DNA of 64,000 bases, from contig CM068582.1 in NCBI GenBank assembly GCA_035048485.1, positions 18,921,570 through 18,985,569 on the forward strand, read 5' to 3'. This document shows positions 45,373-55,985 of the stretch, piece after piece (the first letter of the stretch is position 1; each line of letters opens with the position of its first letter). The translations under genes were made by a program, and so were the position numbers. The notes beneath the pieces were generated by a model that did not search any database, was not told the DNA's origin, and saw only the letters and a list, made by a program, of their open reading frames with translations. The DNA comes from Pteria penguin. Its lineage: Eukaryota > Mollusca > Bivalvia > Pterioida > Pteriidae.

Positions 45373-46024
45373 TGATCTTGACTCTTGACCCCCAGTTCAA
45401 CAGTGCACATCATTTACTCACAGAAAATCTGTACACGATATTTCATGATAATGAGTGTAAAGGAAATTCCCTAAGAGTATAAAAACCATATTAAGTTGTC
45501 CGTGCTATGTGACCCATGTCCTTAGACTTTCGAATCAACTGATCACATTTTTGACTCAAGTTGACTCTGTGTATGAAGTTTGATGTCGATAGATGTAAAG
45601 AAAATTCAGCTATAGTCTGGTAACCATAGTTAGCTATCTTATCTATGATCTGTGACTTTAACCTTTAATCTCCAAATATTGCCCATTTTGGACTGAGCTG
45701 GGAAATTTTTGGTGAAGTTTCTTGATATTAGATGCAAAAGGATATCGTTCATTGTCGATTTTCTGAAAAACGATTTTATCTTACTTTCACAAACACATCG
45801 ACCAGTTTTATTAGGACTTTTTTGAAAAAATTAGGTTTTCAAGAAAAATATGTAACAGTATTTAGTTTATAAATTCTCTCATATGCAGACTTTATTTTCA
45901 ATGCTAGACTCATTAAATCTTCGCCGTCATGTTCTACCAAAAAAAAAAAAATACTCTTTATAAACTTTTGCCGGTAATTTCTACCTCTTATAATTAAGAC
46001 GCAATTTTGATTTAAGATTTCTAT

Positions 46025-46243
46025 ACTCTACGCCCTGGATCCACCTCTGAGGGAATCTGGATACCGAACACAATTTTAGTAGGGGACCTTGAGTACATCA
46101 TTTACACAAAGTTTGATCCAAATCTGCCATGTACTTCCAGAGAAGAAGTCGAAAATGTAAAAAGTTAACAACGGACGGACGACGACAACGACGGATGGCG
46201 CACTATGACTATAGCTCACTTGAGCCTTTGGCTCAGGTGAGTT
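46025..46243 (+). repeat. Family-A 3' fragment (A5)
   Basis: This is the 3' end of family A, from CTACGCCCTGGATCCACC to the terminal hairpin TCACTTGAGCC, TTT, GGCTCAGGTGA. Confidence 0.75.
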
Positions 46244-46630
46244 AAAAACGGAATTTGCTCAAAACCGAAAGGCGGCCTCCGCTACACTATTTAAGCATTC
46301 TGTATGAGTTTCATGGAAAACAACTGACATTTACTAAAGTTATTCCGTTTCTTAGGGACAGACGGAAGGACAAACAGACGGACATCACCATACCATAATA
46401 GGTCCCGTCTTTCGACGGGCGTATAAAAATTAAATCCAAGTCCCATAACTCCAGAAAAACAAAACGGAATTTGCTCAAAATCGAAAGGCGGCTTCCTCTA
46501 CTCTATTTAAGCATTCTATATGAGTTTTATGAAATATAGCTGTCGTTTACTAAAGTCATTGCCTTCTATACCGGACGGACAAACGGACATCGTCATACCA
46601 TAATACGTCCCATCTTTCGACGAACGTATA
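46244..46630 (+). repeat. Two diverged tandem units of about 205 bp
   Basis: AAAACGGAATTTGCTCAAAA occurs at about 46246 and 46460. Each is followed by CGAAAGGCGGC, CTATTTAAGCATTCT, GTTTACTAAAGT-like words, ACGGACATC and TCTTTCGACG. It is non-coding. Confidence 0.65.
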
Positions 46631-49159
46631 ACAAGAGGCCCAAGTGGGCCTATATCGCTCACCTGGGTACCTAGATTATCAGTCATGCATGAAGGAGGAA
46701 TTCATTTATTTTTGCATTAATGTGACTAAGTCAACACAGATGTTGAAAATATGTCAAATTTTATTTCAGGCTAGAATAAAAAACAACACTTTTTTGCACA
46801 TCCATTCAGGTGATTTTGATATTAAGCATTTCCTTTGTCTCTGCAAGAAGTCATACAGGGCAAAAAGTTAGTCATTTCTTTAGGTGGGACCTTTTGTTGA
46901 CTGATTTCAAGTCTGGGTCATGAACAACAATTGTTTCAAATATTGTCCAGATCTAACTTAAAATTGCCTAATTTCATATGTTGAGTGTTGAGAAATATCT
47001 AAAAACTTATTTAGATGTGTAAAGAAATGAAAAAAAAAATTTTGACCACAGCTGGATTTGAATCGCTACTCTCCATATTTCAATTACCAAGTGGTATATG
47101 TACCATTGTGAGAGGTACTTTTTAGACATGGTGGCATTATCTGTTAACCAATTTGGATGAAAATTACCAAATTGATAGAGGACCTATAGTACTTCATGTA
47201 TTCCACGTTTCATTAAAATCTTTCATGTGGTATAACAGCAGAAGTGAAAAATGTGATTGAATTGTTCCTACACACCCTCATTTGGAAGTCTTAAAAAATT
47301 CATAGAAAATCCAAAGATTGAGATATTGACAAAATTCTTTCAAGGTAACAATCCTTACCATAATTATGATCACAATAGTCCATAAGAAATCATCATTATC
47401 AATTAACTAGGAAATATGACACTTTTTTCTGCATTGAATCACCAAGTCCAAAGAAATGTCGAAAAAAATTCTAAAATTTGATTTTGGAAGGGAACCAAAA
47501 TGACAATACATCTTCACTCATCCCTCTAGATTATTTCTATGCATTCTGTTTGTCTCTGTATACAGCCCGTATGAAAAAGAATATTGTTAAACGAGGGAAC
47601 TCTTTTGTGACCTACTCTTGACTATGGTGGCGCCACCTGTAAAGAGGTCTGGACGAAAACAACAGAATTTGAAGAGGATCATAAGTGACCTATTTCTACC
47701 AAGATCTATTAAAATCCTTCAAACAGTTTTGTAGAAAAAGTTGAAAATGTGAAAAATGGCCAAACCCCCCCCCCCTTTTTTTTTTGGAAGTCTTAAACGT
47801 AAAATTCCTAATTTCATATGTTGAGTGCTGAGAAACATCTAAAAACTTATTTAGATGTGTAAAAAAAAAAAAAAAAATTTTTTGACCACAGCTGGATTTG
47901 AACCGCTACTCTCCATATTTCAATTACCAAGTGGTATATGTACCATTGTGAGACCTACTTTTAGACATGGTGGCATTATCTGTTAACCAATTTGGATGAT
48001 CCGCACAAAAAACAAAACCTTTGAAAAGGACTATGAGTACTTGCATCCTACCCAGTTTTATCACAATCCTTCAAGTTGTTCTGTAGATCCCCCCCCCCTT
48101 TTCTTGGAAGGCTTAAAAAATTCATAAAAAATTCAAAAATCAAGATATTGAAAAAATTCCTTCGCACCAGCATTCCTTACCATAGAAATGATTAAATGAA
48201 ACCAAATGAATGCATCAATGTTTACTAAAAGAAAATAATAACTCTTTAATGCATTAAAATAACAAAGTCCAAAATAAAAATGAAAAAACGTCAAAAATTT
48301 GATTTCAGAATGGAACCAAAAATATCAACACTTCTTCCCATATTCCTCTAAATCATTCCTATGCAGTCGGTTTGTCGCTGTATGCACTCGATCTGAATAA
48401 GAAGTTTGTCAAAGGAGGGTACCCTCTGTGACCTACTTTTGTCTGTGGTGGTGCCACCTGTTCATGGATCCTGACAAAGATGACCACATTTGTCGGGGAC
48501 CTTGAGTATTTGATGCATGCCAAGTTTCATTGAATTCCAGCTTGTGGTTCCGAAGAAAAAGTTCAAACTGTGAAATGTTTACACCAATTATCCCACCCCC
48601 CTTTTTCTTGAAAGTCTTAAAAAATTCATAAAAAATCCAAAACATAAAATATTGAAAAATTTTCTTCGCAGTAGTATTTCTTACCATCAAAATGATCAAA
48701 TTAAACCAAATTAATGCATCAATGTTTACTAAAAGAAAAAAATACCTCTTTTCTGCATTAAAACTACCAAGTACAAAAAAACGTCAAAAAAACGTCAAAA
48801 ATTTGATTTCAGAATGGAACCAAAAATAACAACACTTCTTCACACATCCCTCTAGATCATTCCTATGCATTCGGTTTGTCTCTGTATGCCCCCGGTCTGA
48901 AGAAAAAGTTTGTCAAAGGAGGGTACCCTCTTTGACCTACTTTTGCCTGTGGTGGCGCCACCTGTTGATGAATCTGGACGAAAAACAACAACACTTGTAG
49001 GGGACCATGAGTACTACATGCTTATCAAGTTTCATCAAATTCTGTTCAGTGGTTCTGGAGAAGAAGTCGAAAATGTGAAAAGTTAACGACGGACGACGGA
49101 CGGACGACGGACGGTGATTGATCACAATAGCTCACTTGAGCCTTTGGCTCAGGTGAGCT
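46631..49159 (+). repeat. Family-A long dispersed repeat, copy A2
   Basis: This is a direct, nearly identical copy of 381-2900 with the same 5' palindrome and 3' hairpin. Differences seen are a loss of about 26 bp near 48090, a small duplication of ACGTCAAAAA near 48780, an expanded ACGGACG stretch near 49095 and scattered substitutions. It lies inside the TBC1D20 intron, opposite to the gene. It is non-coding. Confidence 0.9.
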
Positions 49160-49364
49160 AAAAAAGGGAACAATCTAGGGCTTATCTTACTACGCCCTGG
49201 ATCCATCCTTTACTGATCTTACCAAAACAGCAACAATTGTAGGGGATCTGAAGTATCTAACAATTTTAATCAAAATTTTTAATTCATTCTGAAGAGGTCA
49301 ATCAAAGCTTATGAATATAACTTAATAGTCTGTATAAACCTTACGGCGACTTCGCCTAGCAGAA

Positions 49365-49680
49365 GTGAAGTTATTATATGAAATGTTTGGCACGTTGCTT
49401 GATTCCCAATTGGGGATATCACATCCTCTACACCAGCGGAAATCCATTAATGTGCATAAATGAAAACATAGTTTTATAATGCGTGCGATGGCTTTGCCTG
49501 AGTTACAAAGCATGCCGCATTTAACGTCAAACAACAAAGACAACCTTCAAAAGGTTGTTCAAATGAATAAGGTACATATATTACGTCACACTTAGCAACA
49601 CTGGAATTGAAGTTATTATAAGTAATGTGATATCCTTACCTGGGAATCAAGCCACATGCAACACATTTCATATAAACTAA
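49365..49680. repeat. Inverted repeat with arms of about 50 bp
   Basis: The left arm (about 49370-49425: TTATATGAAATGTTTGGCAC, GCTTGATTCCCAATTGGGGA) is matched in reverse by 49630-49680 (GATATCCTTACCTGGGAATC, AACACATTTCATATAA). GAAGTTATTATA also occurs directly at both ends. It may be a MITE. No gene is seen. Confidence 0.5.
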
Positions 49681-49799
49681 TAGGTTTTATTTCAAAAATT
49701 GCAAATCAATTCTAAAGACTATTTCTCTATTCAATTTCTGTCCAATTATTTCTATCACAACAAAATCATTTATGAAATACAAAATAAAAAAAAATCAAC

Positions 49800-51560
49800 G
49801 CATTTTAAACAAGAAGAAGAAAACCTCAGAAATCACCCGAAATACCGGTAAGCAAAAATTATGCCTATAAAGACAAAATAAGTCAAAATTTCATTTCTCC
49901 ATTAGAACGAAAACAAGAAACTCACTTTTTTATCCCATCAGAAAACTCATATACCATTAATTTTTTTTTTAGCCATGCATCCCATCTGAAGAAGAAGATC
50001 TTCAAACAAAGGTAACCTTTTTGGCAAACTTTTATCTATAGTGGTGCACTTGTTGTCAGATTAATGTGAAATACATGTGTTGTAAATGTCAAAAGATTTT
50101 CAAAGGAATGTACTCTCTTGGGCATACTTGGTTCTAAATGTCCACCTGAATGTATGATTTTAAAGATGACCCTAACGAAATCATGATGAAACTGTTGGAA
50201 GCAAACTTTGATATAAGAGGTTCAGTCAACAGTGAGGTCACTGATTAGAATTAAAGGCATTACAACAAAACTTTCTCTTCACAAAAACTTCAAATAAATC
50301 ATGGTCATGACAATGGAAACAGTTCTGTGTCAACTAAACATTGCATTTGTTTACTTGTTTGCTGTGTTCTTCAACTTGCTTATGTAGCATGACATAACAG
50401 ACAAAGCAGAAGTGAAAGTCATTTCTGTTTACAAAAGGCCAGTGTGGCCCAGTGAATGAAATGCTAGGCTTGTGACCGAAAGGTCCCGAGTTAATCTCGC
50501 GCCTTGGGTACACTGGTACATGTGTCCTGTCATTCAGATGAGGCGATACAATTTCTGTGTCAAGGTAAGTGTGGAACGTATAAGATTGTTTTGGATGGAT
50601 CTGTTGCAAAGTTTTAAATTTCTGTGCAATGCATCTGACAGATGCTCTCACCATATAGTTAGTTATATATTATTTTTCACCCCTTCCACTTTTCTTTAAA
50701 CCAGGGGATAGACTCCAGTTCAAAATCAATGTGCACAACTCTGACCCTTTCATATAATACCACCAAACCATCTGTATCTATCTTGGTCAAGGAAAAGAAC
50801 GCACACGATTTTTTGCCCAACCCATTTTCCCCTATTCTAGAGGCAAGACCATTGTTTAAAACCAATGTGTAAAACTTCAAGTTAGATCCCTTCATATCCA
50901 CCAAATCATCAGCATCTGTATTTGTGATGGAGAAAAAAGCACGGGCAAGTTTTTTTAATCTACCCATTTCTCCCTACTTCAGAGGCCAGACCCAAGCGAA
51001 AAGCCAGATGTACAACTTCAAGTCAGTTCTTTTCATATATTAGCACAAAAATGTGCCAGGTCATGGTTAAGTAGAAGGGTGGACAAGATTACAGGAACGA
51101 AGTATCAGACGGACGAACAACAGCCTTATAGTAGAAACGCCTACATTTTAATGCGGAGGTATAAACTGTACGGTGAGTTTGGCGGAAAATTCGAAAATGT
51201 AAAAATTTATCGATGATACACGACAGACAATTCACCATTAAAATAACTCACTTTAGCCTTAGCTAACTGATCTTTGCAGCTGGTCTAATGCATTTTGTCA
51301 AAAAATGGGGTTGATACAGTTTGTCAAAGAATGCAGTTTGTCAAAGAATGGTACCCTCTGGGTTTATGTCTCTCTTGGCAAAATTGACTAAAAACAACAA
51401 TACTTGTACCTAAATTCCTGACAAGTTTGTTCACAGTCCCATCATTGATTGTTCAGAAGTTGAAAATATGAGAAGTACATACACCAGATGGACATACTAC
51501 AGACGGACGATGCACTAATACAATAACTCACTTGGGCCTTAGGCTAAGGTATGCTAACGA
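49800..51560. repeat. Decayed repeats including a SINE remnant (S3, 50441-50665)
   Basis: S3 shows TGGCCCAGTGAATGAAATGC, a weak B box (CCGAGTTAATCTCGC), CATTCAGATGAGGCGATAC, GGATCTGTTGCAAAG and GACAGATGCTCTCACCATAT, in SINE S1 order. The rest consists of family-A-like remains with ACGGACG-type ends and weak terminal hairpins (51240, 51525). No coding region is seen. Confidence 0.5.
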
Positions 51561-51867
51561 TTTACACTAGCATAGCTATTTAGCTATTCTTGCGGCATAT
51601 TTCATAAGCTTTTTAAATTTTAGAAAATTATCTCCATTAAATTCCAAGGAGGAGGTAGTTACTGGTCTACCAAGGTCCTAAGGATCTTTTTTCCTGATTT
51701 TTCGTCTTTAATCATTTGGAAATAGTCTTTGTTGTGGCAAACAGGTGAGTGATTCACAGGTGAATGCAGAGACTAACGTAGGCAAAAGGTCAGATAATTA
51801 TTTGGATTACAATATACCTCTGTTATCTTAAGGCGAGGAAAACAACTGAGTGACCAAACTTCTTTTA

Positions 51868-51925
51868 ATATAAAGTAAACTCACCGCTGCAGCTAAGTAC
51901 ATTGGCATAAATATAAGTGGTTCGA
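51868..51925 (-). pseudogene. Duplicated end of a TBC1D20 exon
   Basis: On the minus strand ATGCCAATGTACTTAGCTGC is followed by AGCG and GTGAGTTTAC. This matches the 3' end and splice donor of the exon at 52228-52369 (ATGCCAATATACCTGGCTGC, AGCG, GTGAGTTCAC). Flanking intron bases are also similar. Only the last dozen codons are copied and no acceptor is seen. The preserved donor context is notable. Confidence 0.6.
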
Positions 51926-52227
51926 AATATTAGTCGATCACCAATCCATTAAGTTTTTTTTTTCATTTCACACTTTTCAGTTGGTGACATCTTCTTTTAA
52001 ATACTTTTTTAAATCTGATATTTTCTTTAAGATAAAATTCACCTGAAAAACCACATTGTATAATAGCATAATCAGCTATTCGATTAAATGCTGTCAACCT
52101 TCCTATAATCATTGGCCTATTTCCATTGCACCACTAACGTTTTGATAACCCTCCCCTCCCCCCTAAAGTAGCCTCTCTATCATTTTAGAATTGTGACTAA
52201 GCCTCATTAAACATAAAGTGAACTCAC

Positions 52228-52369
52228 CGCTGCAGCCAGGTATATTGGCATAAGTGGATGACAGGCTATAAAAAAGTCATATAGCCGCACAATGTGCCGT
52301 AAGTCATTTAACACATGTCCAAACCAGGTGATTAACCAACTAAGGCTGAAGACGGTTCCAACTTCAGAT
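52228..52369 (-). CDS. TBC1D20: TBC1D20 exon (C-terminal half of the TBC domain)
   Basis: A 142-bp exon is bounded by an acceptor (TTTTGTTTTGCAG) at 52370 and a donor GTGAGT after 52228. It encodes SEVGTVFSLSWLITWFGHVL, NDLRHIVRLYDFFIACHPLM and PIYLAAA. This is nearly identical to the vertebrate TBC1D20 segment ALSWLITWFGHVL-D-RH-VRLYDFF-ACHPLMPIY. TBC domains stimulate GTP hydrolysis by Rabs through an Arg and a Gln finger, which would be encoded in earlier exons. The next exon is 44842-44655. Upstream exons (with a YYQGYHD motif in vertebrates) were not found in the window. The exon is intact. Confidence 0.93.
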
Positions 52370-52857
52370 CTGCAAAACAAAATCATCAATGATAATTACA
52401 TTGATTATGAACTGCATTTAAATTCCTAAAAGTTACAAGAACAGCGATTAGGAATTCTACTTTTTCACAATGCTCAAAACTGACTGCTTTAAAAACCTGC
52501 TGTTGACTGACACAAGACTGTAAACTTCGAACATTCAACCTGACGCATGTCAATTTAGGCTATATTAAACGTAATGAAATAGTCATAAACCTGCAGAAAA
52601 TAAAATTAGGAAATTAAATTTTCAAACTAATCTTTAGTTTCATAGATTCCTAAGATTTACAGCTACCGAATCCTCTGCAGCCCCTTTTCGTTTCAAATGA
52701 AATGAAACAAAACATTTACTCCTATTGAACATTAAAACTGCATTTAAACTTTGGCATGCTATTGCTGGCTTAAACAAGCAATTGGGGGAAAATCATGAAA
52801 TTCCAAAACACTAAATCTTGTAAACAATAATTCTTGAAATGCATACCATAATAGAAC
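52370..52857. other. TBC1D20 intron, nothing recognised
   Basis: AT-rich sequence with no recognised repeat or exon. Confidence 0.45.
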
Positions 52858-54185
52858 TACGGAAGTATGGAAGGGACATGTGTGAAAAATTATCTTGTTT
52901 GCACATAAAAAGTCGTACGCACGACATAATAAGTCGTGTGCACGTGAAAGTTATGTTGTGCACACGAGATAGTTATGCGCACAACTTAATCAGCCGATAG
53001 CAAGCATCTCTATGGAAAATGATATGGGATCTCAGGGGGGAAACTTTGTCAGAAAATCTTAGGGGCCAAGTGGGCCCCTAACTTTTAAAATTAAGGAGCC
53101 CACTAAAATTTTCACGGGCCCACATCTTTTCAATGTACTTGTTCAGTTATACAGATGAAATTCAAGAATAATGAATGCATGTTTTGTATAAGAGATTTTA
53201 ATTTATTCAAAATACACAATTTATTCAAATTCAAATTTTTTCAATTTATTCAAGGATGAAAGGGCAACTAAACGAAATGGCCGATGTGAGTTCGTTTGGT
53301 TGCCACTTCATTCTTGATCGTTTTGAAATTGACCAATTGCATTTAATCGTAGTAGTCAAATAAGCTACTAGGGATATATTTTATTGATAGAACTACCTTA
53401 TCTGTACAATATTTTCTACAGAAAAAAGGAATCCTGCCCTTCCTGATAGATTTTATTAAACCTTACGCATAAATCGATAAAACGTCTATGATCGAAAAGG
53501 AAAATGAGCGAGACGACTTTATGTATCCATCGACGCTTTAATCATTCGGAACTATCTCGCACTTTACTCGAAACTTATTACGTAGGAAAAGGTCGAAGTT
53601 ATACAAATGACATTTTATTGAGTGTTACAGGAACTTCGCACATAAACTGCCATGCTGCGATGAGCAAAGACCTCTCGATGTCTTACGAAAATTACATTCG
53701 CCAAGTGGGCGATTTCTTTTGAGATTTCACGAGCCCACACCCAAGAACTGGTCGCCAATGCGAGTGGGCGAGTGGAATGTTTCCCCCCTGGGATCTCTTA
53801 CTTTAACAGAGATCTTGCTGAACAAATCTCTGATTTACAAGAGTTCCTATTGATATTATAGTGCTTCAGCTACATTTCCTAATTTTGTTGAAATAAGGGC
53901 CTGATCCAGGATTTGGAGTTATGGTGGGGCGAGGTCCACATCAGGTCCAAACCTTCGCCTCCCCCACCCTCAGAAACTCAAGCAATTTGTTAATTTTGGG
54001 CTCTATAATTTCACTTCCAATGACCATCCTGAATGGTATCGCAGCTGCCGTGCAAACGAAACTTACAAACGCCCTTTTCCCTACCATACGCCTCCTCCCA
54101 CACATCGCGACTATTTGTGTCGTGTGCACGACTTTATATGTCTTACTAAGTCGAGCGCACGAGAGAATTTCTTTCCATACTTTCG
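52858..54185. mobile_element. Family-E element, copy E2, split by element 6
   Basis: The left end reads ACTACGGAAGTATGGAAGGG and AAAAATTATCTTG. The right end, reversed, reads ATACGAAAGTATGGAAAGAA and ATTCTCTCG, giving imperfect inverted termini. Subterminal palindromes such as AGTCGTACGCACGACATAA (about 52910) and TGTGTCGTGTGCACGACTTT (about 54118) are inverted relative to each other. Element 6 sits inside. No transposase is seen. The outer boundaries are approximate. Confidence 0.5.
53034..53789. mobile_element. Element 6: 756-bp insertion with 8-bp target duplication
   Basis: The terminal inverted repeats are AGGGGGGAAAC (53034-53044) and GTTTCCCCCCT (53779-53789). The perfect duplication GGGATCTC flanks both sides (53026-53033 and 53790-53797). 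Subterminal regions repeat GAGCCCAC and GGGCCCAC (53096-53125) and their inverses (53700-53765). An 8-bp duplication is typical of hAT and P superfamilies. The internal frame at 53504-53722 has no recognised family. It is a non-autonomous DNA transposon. Confidence 0.75.
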
Positions 54186-54766
54186 TATAAAACACAGCAA
54201 ATGTATACTCAGTTGCTTTTCTGCATTTAATAAATCAATACATTTGCATAAAAATGTATGGGAAGAAATTGGTTACACAAAATAAAATGACGTAGTCTAC
54301 ATATTGAGAGCTGCAAAATATATAAACATTTGTCGATGAAAGAAAACCACGGGTTCTAAATCGGTAAGTTAAGTTCAATATGTTCATTCACAAGTAAGAC
54401 TGTTTTCCCATTTCCCCCATCCCACTTAATATTGAAAATCTAATTTTGGTGGAAAATGAATTAAAAACGTTATGCCTTTAGATGGATTTGAACTGCCTCA
54501 ATTCAGCAAACCAGAATTGACTTTTATCTATTAGTAGACTCAAAAACCAGTATCAGAAGCAAGCCACCCAGATGGACTTAAAACATCACATCGATCTGAA
54601 GTAATATCAAATAAAAGAAAACACCTGAAAATTTGCAAAACAACACACTCTTAAAAAGTCGACGTTGACAACATAGCTCGCCGGCTTGGCATTGTCAGAG
54701 GGAAAGCGTGTATTTCAATGTTTTCTTAATTCAATGTCAAGTCCAAGGTAAAGAAAAATCAAAGGA
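54186..54766. other. No gene recognised
   Basis: Unassigned AT-rich sequence. Confidence 0.45.
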
Positions 54767-55390
54767 CTGAAGGCCATGAGTGACACTCATATGAAGATGA
54801 ATAGGAATTAGTGTTCTCAACAGTATTAATTCAGAACTAGTTTCATTATTAGAATTAACGGCACAAACTCAATATGACTCTTGAATCATTATTGAGCTAT
54901 TTAAAACCAATTTTCTCTTAAGGAAACCAAATTGAAGAGGGAATAGTTGTAGGAAGTATACAATTACATTCAATTTTACATCCCAAGATGAACCATTAGT
55001 GCAAGTTTGGGAATTTTCGCACACTGTTTCTCCCGCTTTCAGGGCTCAATCCGTAAGAGTGCAGTGATCTGTGACACTGTCATGGTTGTGAATGTCTAAA
55101 GACACACATGGCAAAAATAAAGGCCCAACGTCTTAGAGTTAAAACGTTATATTAAAGTAGGTCACGGTCAAGGTCACATGATAAAAATTTCTGTACCAAC
55201 AGAGAGGTATTGCAATGAGGCACAGACATGCCAAATATGAAGGCCCTTCGTCTTACGATTAAAAAGTAATGACCAAGGCTAAAGTTATTGTGGCAGATGG
55301 ACAGAAAGACGGATGGACAAACGAATGAGATTTAAAGCTTCGCGTATGTCAGGTACAGCTTGAAACATGTTTTCGAGTCTGCAGTTTCTT
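54767..55390 (+). repeat. Family-D repeat, copy D2 (uninterrupted)
   Basis: This matches the parts of 3228-5510 that flank the insertion there and so serves as an empty-site reference. It begins TCAAAGGACTGAAGGCC and includes family-B words in its second half (GCAATGAGGCACAGACATGC, AAAAAGTAATGACCAAGGCT). It is non-coding. Confidence 0.7.
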
Positions 55391-55394
55391 ATAT

Positions 55395-55985
55395 TCTATG
55401 CAGCTGGTCTGAAGATGTTGTTTGTCAGGGGAGGATACCCTCTCAGACCCATGTACCCCTGCCCTGGATCTTTACCTTGAATATATATCTTCCATGTATA
55501 TCAAAATTCTCAGTTCGCAGGAAAAACTGACAAAGTCTGAAGTATGCCTGTCACTATGACCTTGACCTTAATTTTGTACCAGCAGAAAGGTCTTGTCATG
55601 AGGAATGCAGATGCAAATATGAAATCCCTATTTCTAATGGTTCTATAGTTATGGTCAATGTTAAACTTTTTCAGATGCTGGTCAAATGTCACCGTCAAGG
55701 TCGCATGCTCAAATATTTAGGTACCGACGGAAACGTCTTGTCATAAGGAACATACATGCCAAATATGAAAGCTCTACCTGCGACAGTAGTTTTAGTTTAA
55801 ACATATTTAATGCCATCATAATATGCATAGCATTGGTTACAAGTTGTACAAACTTGGATAAACCTCTCCTTATAATAACGCGAGAATACATATGGTATCA
55901 CAAAGCTTTTTGGTAACAAAAACAAAGAGAGAGAGAGATTTGGGTTTGAATGAAACGCTTGCTAGTCGTTAAATATTTTGGATTC
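55395..55985 (+). repeat. Family-A and family-B fragments
   Basis: GGGGAGGATACCCTCTCAGA (55429) is a family-A module remnant. TGACCTTGACCTT (55558) and GGTCTTGTCATGAGGAATGC (55590) are family-B words. A short GA run occurs at 55928. No gene is seen. Confidence 0.5.

Larger units (their letters stand above)
44843..52227 (-). other. TBC1D20: TBC1D20 intron, 7.4 kb, repeat-filled
   Basis: The stretch between the two in-phase TBC1D20 exons contains repeat E1, family-A pieces including the full copy A2, a tandem repeat, an inverted repeat, a degraded SINE and a duplicated exon end. No additional TBC1D20 exon is needed, since the protein reads continuously across. Confidence 0.75.
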
